Assembly: GCF_025151045.1 (NCBI RefSeq)
Contig: NZ_CP102285.1
Coordinates: forward strand, 1,302,001-1,366,000
Source of the DNA: Parabacteroides johnsonii DSM 18315
GTDB lineage: Bacteria > Bacteroidota > Bacteroidia > Bacteroidales > Tannerellaceae
Direction of reading: 5' to 3'
Length of the DNA stretch: 64,000 bases
Shown here one piece after another: positions 58,122-64,000 of the stretch (position 1 is its first letter; each line of letters begins with the position of its first letter). The notes beneath the pieces are model-generated. The model ran no database searches, was not told where the DNA came from, and saw only the letters and a list, made by a program, of their open reading frames with translations. A program made the position numbers and the translations under genes.

Positions 58122-59299
58122 CGAAGCAAGAGATACAAGAACTGAAAGCCTCCCTGTCGATCAGGGAGGTGATCGGACGCTATACGACACTGAGACGCGT
58201 CGGCCGCCGGTGGATGGGGCTTTGCCCGTTCCATGGAGACCGCCATCCTTCCCTTTCCGTCAACGAAGAGAAGGGCAGCTTTGTTTGCTATGCTTGCGGG
58301 GAGAGAGGGGATGTGTTTGCTTTTGTCAGTAAGATCGAGAAGGTCGGTTTTGCTGAGGCGGCGAAACGATTGACAAAGGAGTTGACGATTGAAAATGGAC
58401 AATTGACGATCGAGAGGAAAGACAATAAGGATGCGGGGGCGCTGCCGGAACGGTTGTCCGTTGTCGATTCTCGATTGTCCGTGGAGAACGAAGTTTTCTT
58501 GGCTATGTTGTTGCCTGCGGGTAGCGGTTGTCCGGAACTGACTCCTACCTGGTTGGATTTCGGGGTGGGGCAGTCGCCCTTCTTGGTTCCCGAACGCTGG
58601 AAGGCGATGCGGAACCGGTTGGTGTTCCCTGTGCGGGACGAGGAGGGACGGTTGGTCGGGTTTGCCGCCCGGAGGTTGTCGGACGAAGATCGGGATAAAC
58701 CGAAATATATCAATTCGGAAACGGGCGAACTGTATCGGAAGAGCGAGCTGTTATACGGGTTGTATGAGGCACGGGAGGCGATCCGCCGGGAGGGGAGCGT
58801 GTTCTTGGTGGAAGGATATAAGGATGTGCTGGCGATGCATGCGGCGGGATTCAGGCATACGGTGGCGTTATGCGGGACGGCGCTTTGTACGGGGCACATT
58901 GCTTTGTTGAAACGATATACGACATCTGTCCGCGTGATGCTGGATGCCGACAAGGCAGGGCGTAAGGCGACGGATGCGATTGTCCCGACGCTTGTAGGCG
59001 AAGGGATGGAGGTGGTACGGATCGGGTTGCCGGAAGGGGACGATCCGGATTCGCTCTTTCGCCGTCTGGGGAAAGAGGCGTTTGCCGCTTATGTCCGCGA
59101 GGTGGTACGGCTGGTCCAGCCTTCGGAAGAGCTGGTGTTGCTCGGACGTATCCGGAAAGGCGTCGGGCTTTTGTCCGATGTGGCGGAGACGGAGAAACGG
59201 GAACGCTTGTTGATGGTGCTGGAGGATTGCCTGGCGCAGTTGAAGGGCTTGTCCGCCGCAGCTTGCCGTCCGGCGACAATAGACTGGAGGTGGGTATGA
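58118..59299 (+). CDS. DnaG-like primase with repeat-derived linker
   Basis: A 393-residue primase: CHC2 zinc finger (C36, H39, C57, C60 in LCPFHGDRHPS and FVCYACGERGD), then core and Toprim with FLVEGYKDVLAMHAAG and VMLDADKAGRKATDAI (D276, D278). It lacks the C-terminal helicase-binding domain of full-length DnaG (about 600 residues). Residues about 88-126 (LTIENGQLTIERKDNKD and RLSVVDSRLSVENE) are encoded by a TTGACAATTGAC-type hairpin repeat, placed at the zinc finger/core linker. It is coupled to the helicase gene by ATGA. Confidence 0.9.
   Translation: MTKQEIQELKASLSIREVIGRYTTLRRVGRRWMGLCPFHGDRHPSLSVNEEKGSFVCYACGERGDVFAFVSKIEKVGFAEAAKRLTKELTIENGQLTIERKDNKDAGALPERLSVVDSRLSVENEVFLAMLLPAGSGCPELTPTWLDFGVGQSPFLVPERWKAMRNRLVFPVRDEEGRLVGFAARRLSDEDRDKPKYINSETGELYRKSELLYGLYEAREAIRREGSVFLVEGYKDVLAMHAAGFRHTVALCGTALCTGHIALLKRYTTSVRVMLDADKAGRKATDAIVPTLVGEGMEVVRIGLPEGDDPDSLFRRLGKEAFAAYVREVVRLVQPSEELVLLGRIRKGVGLLSDVAETEKRERLLMVLEDCLAQLKGLSAAACRPATIDWRWV
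58381..58490. repeat. AATTGACAATTG-type hairpin repeat inside the primase gene
   Basis: TTGACGATTGAAAATGGACA (58382-58401) and ATTGACGATCGAGA face TTGTCCGTTGTCGATTCTCG and ATTGTCCGT (58454-58484), forming an imperfect inverted repeat. The family also shows up in the signal-peptide region of the gene at 60054. All of it is translated. Confidence 0.65.
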
Positions 59300-59538
59300 C
59301 CGGGAGGACGGATGAGGAAGAAGAAAAATGGAAAAACCGTTCCACCACTCTCCGGAGGCTGGGACGGCAATATAGCCCGGATGTCACGCCCGAAGTCGCT
59401 TCCAGGCGCTTGAAACAGTGGATCGTCGGCAATCCCGTCCTGCTCGGACTCCTGCACGAGAACGGCTGGACGGCTTCGAGAAGGGTGCTGACGCCGAGGC
59501 AGGTGGAGCAGATTGTGAGGATTCTTGGGGAACCTTGA
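59296..59538 (+). CDS. DUF4248-family small protein
   Basis: An 80-residue basic protein: TLRRLGRQYSPDVTPEVASR, then LKQWIVGNPVLLGLLHENGW and LTPRQVEQIVRILGEP. The YxPxxxPxxAxxxLxxW and LTPRQV...LGEP pattern matches DUF4248, found next to Bacteroidales capsule loci with HU and lysozyme genes. I used ATG 59296, overlapping the primase stop. It may be a DNA-binding helical protein; function is unknown. Confidence 0.75.
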   Translation: MTGRTDEEEEKWKNRSTTLRRLGRQYSPDVTPEVASRRLKQWIVGNPVLLGLLHENGWTASRRVLTPRQVEQIVRILGEP

Positions 59539-59539
59539 T

Positions 59540-60043
59540 GTTACTTTTGGCTTGACCCAAAAGTAACCAAAAAGTCAAGGCTTAAGCTGCTTCGCTACTC
59601 CGTTCCCTTCGTTCGCTGTCGCGTCTGAAACTCGCTTCGCTCAAACAGCAGACGCTCCGGGCGCTCACTGCGGTCTCTGCGCTTAACGCTCACCAGCTTA
59701 GGCCGGAAGTAGAGCCTGACGGCTCTCTTGGGATGGCCGATTTCGACAGTTCTTTTGCGGCCCCGTGCGGGGCACGGGGACAAGCCTGTTCCTGCACTTG
59801 ATGAGGGATCGCAGAGAAGCAGGTGAGAGAAGCAGGCGGTATCGGCCATCCCAAGAGAAAGCGGAGCTTTCTATGAAAGGCCTAAGCGGATGGGCGTCAA
59901 GCGGAGGGCAAAGACGGAGCGGCAGGAGCCTGCGCTGTCTGAGCGAAGCGAGTTTCGCAGGCGACAGCGTAGTCTTTGACCGGAGTAGCCCAGCCGGTTA
60001 AGCCTTGATCTTTTGGTTACTTTTGGATCAAGCCAAAAGTAAC
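59540..60043. repeat. Dispersed repeat element, copy 2 (~504 bp)
   Basis: It has the same ends as copy 1 at 11683 (GTTACTTTTGG...AAAAGTAACC on the left, TTAAGCCTTGATCTTTTGGT and CCAAAAGTAAC on the right) and long shared interior blocks. It is about 75 bp longer, with extra sequence around 59745-59840 (CGGCCCCGTGCGGGGCACGG). It starts two bases after the DUF4248 stop and ends 11 bp before the yjbH-like gene. Confidence 0.85.
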
Positions 60044-60053
60044 AGAACAGAAT

Positions 60054-61595
60054 ATGAAACATAAAATAATAAAGCAAACCCTATTGACAATCGGCATCTC
60101 ATTGTCGATCGTCAATTCTCAATTGTCAATTGCCCAACGCTCGTTGGGCGTCTCCGGTCTACTGAACATCCCTTCGGCCGATATGCAGGAAGACGGTACG
60201 TTCATGACGGGAGGCAACTACCTGCCTCAGGAGATGCTACCCCGGGAGTGGGGATATAATTCGGGAAACTATTTCGTGAACCTGACATTCCTGCCGTTTA
60301 TGGAGGTGGCCTACCGGTGCACCTTGTTGAAGGTCAAGAGTACCGGCAAATGGAACCAGGACCGTTCGGTCTCCCTGCGCCTGCGTCCGTTGAAGGAGGG
60401 GAAATGGTGGCCGTCGGTCGTGATCGGTTCGAATGACTTGCTGACGACCGGCGAGTTGAATCCTTTCTTGGATTCGGGCAGAAATCGTTATTTCTCTTCC
60501 GTCTATGCGGTCGGGACGAAGCATTTCGGTTTCTACGGCCATGATATCGGCGTGACGGTGGGAGGACATATGCCCTTTCGCAGCAGGAGCGAGAATAAGG
60601 GCGTGTTCGGCGGGGTGAGCTACCGTCCGGCATTCCTGAAACTGCTTGAGGTGATGGCGGAATATGACTCGAAGGTGGTGAATGTGGGAGTATCGGCCCG
60701 GCTGTTCGACCATTTTTCCTTGTATGCCTATTGCTACGATTTCAAGACGGTGGCGGGCGGTCTCCGGTACGAACTGACGCCCCGGCCTCGCGCGTTCCGG
60801 TCCGATGAGGTCCGTATGCCCTGGGACGGACGGGTGGAGCTGGTGCTTTATCCGCAGATCACGTTGAACAATTCGTGGCTGGACAAGATATACGGGGCGG
60901 TGATCAATATCGCTCCGGCGGTGGAGGCGCGGCTTTGGAAAGGGGCGGCTTTCACAGGGCAGGTGATTCTGCCGGTCTGGAACAATATGGTCGGGCAGAT
61001 GGACTATATCCGGGCCGGTGTACTGACCTTGAGCCAGGAGTTCGGATTGCCCGGAGGGGCGTTCGGACGGGTGACGGTCGGCAACTTCACGAACAGCCGG
61101 ATGGGGGCGGACCTGAAACTGCGCTATGCGACGCCGGACGACCGTTGGCTGTTCGGCTTGGAAGGCGGTGTGACCGGATCGTCTACCTTCTACGAGGGCA
61201 AATGGCAGGTGTCGAATTGGAAGCGGGTAAGCGGGGCGGCGGAGGTCCGTTTCCGCGAAAGGCGTTTCAATATGGATTTCAACTTGGGTGTGCACCGCTA
61301 TGTCTATGGCGACTACGGGGTGCGGGTGGACTGCATCCGGCATTTCGGACGGACGACGGCCGGTTTGTATGCCATGTACACGGGAGGCGAGGCGAACGGC
61401 GGTTTCCATTTTGCCGTCCCGTTGCCGCAATGGGGCAAGTCGCGTAAGGTGCGGGTGCGCCTGCCGGAATATTACCAGATGGAATATTCGGGACAGAGCG
61501 GTCTTGAATACTTCCACCGCCGTCTCGGACAGGACTACGAGACCCGGCCGGACGAGAGCAACAGCCTTCCTTATGATAGGAGAAATCAGGATTGA
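60054..61595 (+). CDS. YjbH-family outer-membrane protein
   Basis: A 513-residue predicted beta-barrel. After a signal peptide it has GVSGLLNIPSADMQEDGTFM, the YjbH/GfcD family start, and many amphipathic strands (YFVNLTFLPFMEVAYRCTLL, RADLKLRYATPDDRWLFGLE-like). YjbH proteins accompany exopolysaccharide export in Gram-negatives. Part of the signal peptide (LTIGISLSIVNSQLSIAQ) is encoded by an AATTGACAATTG-type repeat. It opens capsule/exopolysaccharide locus 2, ahead of Wza and Wzc. Confidence 0.85.
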   Translation: MKHKIIKQTLLTIGISLSIVNSQLSIAQRSLGVSGLLNIPSADMQEDGTFMTGGNYLPQEMLPREWGYNSGNYFVNLTFLPFMEVAYRCTLLKVKSTGKWNQDRSVSLRLRPLKEGKWWPSVVIGSNDLLTTGELNPFLDSGRNRYFSSVYAVGTKHFGFYGHDIGVTVGGHMPFRSRSENKGVFGGVSYRPAFLKLLEVMAEYDSKVVNVGVSARLFDHFSLYAYCYDFKTVAGGLRYELTPRPRAFRSDEVRMPWDGRVELVLYPQITLNNSWLDKIYGAVINIAPAVEARLWKGAAFTGQVILPVWNNMVGQMDYIRAGVLTLSQEFGLPGGAFGRVTVGNFTNSRMGADLKLRYATPDDRWLFGLEGGVTGSSTFYEGKWQVSNWKRVSGAAEVRFRERRFNMDFNLGVHRYVYGDYGVRVDCIRHFGRTTAGLYAMYTGGEANGGFHFAVPLPQWGKSRKVRVRLPEYYQMEYSGQSGLEYFHRRLGQDYETRPDESNSLPYDRRNQD

Positions 61596-61682
61596 TGATC
61601 TATTTGGAGAGAGTGTGCTAAAAAACGACTCACAAGAAAATATCTTTCAATAAATAATATAATAATTTTATTTTTAATGAGT

Positions 61683-62921
61683 ATGAAAAAGAAAAATTTG
61701 TGGAGCGCAGTGCTGGCCATGGGCTTGGCTGCGACATTGAGTGTGGGATTTGTAGGATGTAGTGATGATGACGAACCGACTCCCGAAATCGTGACCGATA
61801 ATCCTTTGGATAAGGAGGTCTATTATATAGCCGGTAAGGTGACGGACGGTTCTGCCGCCTTGGAGGGAGTAGAAGTCAGCACGTCAGGTAAGTCGGTCAA
61901 GACGGCTGCCGACGGAACGTACCAGTTGGCGATGGATAAGATCGGAACGTATGTCGTGACGTTTGCCAAGGACGGATATGTGGGTGTTTCGGCTGACGCG
62001 GTGATCCTTTCGGGCACACCGAAACAGGGCAGTATCTCTTTGTCACAGGCTTTGACTTCTTTGGCTACTCCGGTGACCGTATCGGCTGATCAGGACACGA
62101 TTGTGTATGACGAACGTACGCATGTGGCCGAACTGGCTGTTCCGGCAGGAGCCGTGAAGGAAGATACCGAGATCACGATGACCGAATATCTGAAAGGTGC
62201 GAAAGCCGAAGCCGACCATGCCAGTCTTTCGACAATCAACTGTACGCCCGACGGACTGAAATTTGAAAAGAGCGTGGAAGTGACGGTTAAGAATGCGACC
62301 AGCAACGCGATCAGCTTTGCCGATGTAAAGCATTTCGTGGAAGATGGCAATGCTTGGAAAGAAATGGGCACAGCCGATTTCGATGCAGACCGTAATGTTT
62401 ATGCCTGCTCTTTGGACGGTTTCTCCAACCACTCCTTCGGTCCGGTTTATTCGGTATCCGATGCCGGAAGCTCGACAGAAAACTTGTCTACCGTCACAAT
62501 CGACAACTTAGGCAAGATGGCGGCTGCAGAACAGGAAGTGACAGGCAAACAGAAAATCGGCTGGGAAATCCAGGGCGACCTGAAACAGTTGTTGGGCAGC
62601 GCGTTCTCCGCTTTGAGCGGCTCTGATCTCGAAAGCCTGGCCAACCAGTTGAACGCGGCTATCACGTCAACCAAAGGTTCGGCTGCCGGTGTGGAAGAAA
62701 TTCCTTTCTCTTTGGGTACAGCTAAAGTGGACGGCGACCAGAAGGTGACGATCGACATGAAGGCTAAGAAGAACCTCTCTTCTTTCTCTGTCAACTTCAA
62801 CTACCAGGGCCGTGTCGTTCCGTTCAGCGTGGAAATCGCAACATACGCAGGTGTAAGCACGACGATCACTAAGGAAGGCGGTGCAAGCCATCCGGCACAC
62901 GGTGGCGGTGTTGCTCAATAA
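61683..62921 (+). CDS. Lipoprotein with carboxypeptidase-regulatory-like domain
   Basis: A 412-residue lipoprotein (lipobox GFVGC, Cys26, followed by SDDDEP, a surface-export-like acidic run). Residues about 48-115 form a transthyretin-like CarboxypepD_reg domain (YYIAGKVTDGSAALEGVEVS, TYVVTFAKDGYVGVS). The middle has a ZU5-like segment (HVAELAVPAGAVKEDTEITM), and the end is His/Gly-rich (SHPAHGGGVAQ). It sits between YjbH and Wza. It is likely a surface protein linked to this polysaccharide locus; function is unknown. Confidence 0.75.
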   Translation: MKKKNLWSAVLAMGLAATLSVGFVGCSDDDEPTPEIVTDNPLDKEVYYIAGKVTDGSAALEGVEVSTSGKSVKTAADGTYQLAMDKIGTYVVTFAKDGYVGVSADAVILSGTPKQGSISLSQALTSLATPVTVSADQDTIVYDERTHVAELAVPAGAVKEDTEITMTEYLKGAKAEADHASLSTINCTPDGLKFEKSVEVTVKNATSNAISFADVKHFVEDGNAWKEMGTADFDADRNVYACSLDGFSNHSFGPVYSVSDAGSSTENLSTVTIDNLGKMAAAEQEVTGKQKIGWEIQGDLKQLLGSAFSALSGSDLESLANQLNAAITSTKGSAAGVEEIPFSLGTAKVDGDQKVTIDMKAKKNLSSFSVNFNYQGRVVPFSVEIATYAGVSTTITKEGGASHPAHGGGVAQ

Positions 62922-62956
62922 GTTGCAATTGTTTATTTAATATAGAAAAAAGAAGA

Positions 62957-63742
62957 GTGAAAATCTGGAATTATATGTTGATGTGCGTGGTGGTACTCTG
63001 TACCTCCTGCGCATCTTCCAAGAAAGTGGTGTACTTGCAGGATGTCGTCCCGCTGAAGCAGCAGGTGATCGAGCAGAAATACGAAGTGTATATCCATAAC
63101 GACGATTTGCTGGCGATCATGGTGAATAGCAAGAACCCGGAGCTGGCGTTGCCGTTCAATATGCCGATGGTGACGTACCAGTTGGGAAGCGAAAGCGGAG
63201 GGCAGCAGCGCGTGCTGGGCTATCTGGTGGATACCAACGGGGACATCGATTTCCCGATCCTCGGCAAGTTGCATGTGGCGGGGCTGACCCGTTTGCAGTT
63301 GACAGACCTGATCAAGCAACGCCTGATAGAGGAGGACCTGATCAAAGACCCGATCGTGACGGTGCAGTTCCTGAACTACAAGGTGGCGGTGATGGGTGAA
63401 GTGAACCGTCCGGGATCGTTCAATATCTCCGGCGACCGTATCACCTTGCTGGAAGCCTTGAGTATGGCTGGCGACCTGACGATCTACGGACGACGCGACC
63501 GGGTAGCCGTGATCCGTGAGAAAGACGGGAAACGGACGATCCTGTTCCATGATCTCCGTTCGGCCGACATCTTCAATTCTCCCTGCTATTATTTGCAGCA
63601 GAACGATATCGTGTATGTCGAACCGAACAAGGCGAAAGCGGGACAGAGCGAGATCAACCAGAACAAGTCGGTGGGAGTGTGGTTGTCCGCCGCATCGATC
63701 TTGGTTTCCATCGCGTCTCTGATTGTGACATTAACAAAGTAA
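62957..63742 (+). CDS. Wza-type polysaccharide export lipoprotein
   Basis: A 261-residue outer-membrane lipoprotein with GTG start at 62957 and lipobox CTSC (Cys18). Residues about 40-125 are the Poly_export domain (YEVYIHNDDLLAIMVNSKNP, TNGDIDFPILGKLHVAGLTR) and about 130-215 a SLBB domain (KVAVMGEVNRPGSFNISGDR, TLLEALSMAGDLTIYGRRDR). It ends in a helix (SVGVWLSAASILVSIASLIV). It forms the export channel together with the Wzc encoded next. Confidence 0.9.
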   Translation: MKIWNYMLMCVVVLCTSCASSKKVVYLQDVVPLKQQVIEQKYEVYIHNDDLLAIMVNSKNPELALPFNMPMVTYQLGSESGGQQRVLGYLVDTNGDIDFPILGKLHVAGLTRLQLTDLIKQRLIEEDLIKDPIVTVQFLNYKVAVMGEVNRPGSFNISGDRITLLEALSMAGDLTIYGRRDRVAVIREKDGKRTILFHDLRSADIFNSPCYYLQQNDIVYVEPNKAKAGQSEINQNKSVGVWLSAASILVSIASLIVTLTK

Positions 63743-63755
63743 AAAAAGAGAACCT

Positions 63756-64000
63756 ATGAACACAGAACAAGAAACGAACACCCGCGTGGAAGAGAGCGAA
63801 TTGAACCTGGGGGACATCCTGCAAACGGTGTTGGCTAACTGGTATTGGTTTGTTCTGTCTGTCGTGGTATGTGCCGGAGCGGCGTTCCTCTATCTGAAGT
63901 GGGCGCCCAAGGTGTATACCCGGACGGCTTCGGTACTGATCAAGGACGATGCGAAGGGCGGTGCGATGAGCGAATCGGCCGCTTTCGAGGATCTGGGGCT
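63756..64000 (+). CDS. Wzc-type chain-length/tyrosine kinase protein (partial, N-terminus)
   Basis: The frame opens at ATG 63756, 14 bp after wza, and runs off the window. The 81 visible residues show a short acidic N-terminus, a first membrane helix (YWFVLSVVVCAGAAFLYL) and then VYTRTASVLIKDDAKGGAMS, the Wzz domain start. Full-length family members continue with a periplasmic coiled coil, second helix and cytoplasmic BY-kinase domain. The kinase part is beyond the window. Confidence 0.85.
   Translation, partial: MNTEQETNTRVEESELNLGDILQTVLANWYWFVLSVVVCAGAAFLYLKWAPKVYTRTASVLIKDDAKGGAMSESAAFEDLG

Noticed and set aside
60237-61517. A 426-codon antisense frame over the yjbH-like gene, and similar ones at 7267-8352, 28963-29952 and 56985-58103
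   Set aside because: All lie opposite well-supported genes and are rich in His/Arg/Gln as expected for reversed GC-rich codons.
1-64000. tRNA, rRNA or riboswitch genes
   Set aside because: I saw no cloverleaf, ribosomal or known aptamer pattern by eye, but a covariance-model scan would be needed to exclude them.

Overview
The window looks like chromosomal DNA of a gut Bacteroidales bacterium, most likely Parabacteroides. The evidence is: repeated TAnnTTTG -7 promoter boxes with TTTG -33 partners, many SPII lipoproteins, DUF5009/DUF418 membrane acyltransferase-like proteins, a PcfJ/PcfK conjugation gene pair, and two adjoining capsule (CPS) loci of Bacteroidales type. I could not run any search, so the genus is an inference.

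Layout. 1-2340: the end of an integrative conjugative element (PcfJ cut by the window edge, PcfK, two small proteins), then a highly structured non-coding stretch. 2342-8466: a frameshifted YafQ-type toxin, a small conserved protein, three multi-pass membrane proteins (DUF418, two DUF5009) and L-serine dehydratase. 8572-17041: a GH43 lipoprotein, then a TetR-controlled drug-export operon (TolC, HlyD-type lipoprotein, two ABC ATPases, two permeases) interrupted by a 430-bp dispersed repeat. 17214-32387: an IclR regulator followed by ten same-strand genes ending at a clear terminator. They encode a beta-propeller di-heme protein, a Rid/chorismatase-like protein, a Cys-rich cupin lipoprotein, a 1331-residue NPCBM/propeller/di-heme/FGE-like protein, the fused cytochrome c assembly factor CcsBA, a VOC protein, DhaK, DhaL, an LsrF-type aldolase and a propeller lipoprotein. 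This is my best candidate for an undescribed system: periplasmic haem redox chemistry encoded with its own haem-ligation machinery and a cytoplasmic ketose-phosphate pathway.

32445-53540: CPS locus 1. It starts with two identical 38-bp perfect palindromes enclosing 135 bp that carry a promoter pointing away from the genes, which reads as an invertible promoter caught in the OFF orientation. Conserved genes at the edges (PglF/WbpM-type dehydratase; WbpV/WbpK-type reductase, WbpL-type initiating transferase, WbuC) bracket an AT-rich core of flippase, EpsG-type polymerase, glycosyltransferases, pyruvyltransferase-family proteins, FeS proteins and acyltransferases. 53652-59538: a cassette between the capsule loci with GH73 glucosaminidase and an HU-like protein on one strand and, divergently, an unknown gene with a dnaX-like slippery site, then a winged-helix protein, DnaB-like helicase, DnaG-like primase and DUF4248. 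59540-64000: a second copy of the dispersed repeat, then YjbH, a lipoprotein, Wza and the start of Wzc (CPS locus 2).

The window is unusually rich in short repeats: ATAAATC runs before start codons, GAAAGTTGAAAG hairpins, arrays of palindromes with an exact 22-bp period, and hairpin repeats that have become coding sequence in at least three genes.
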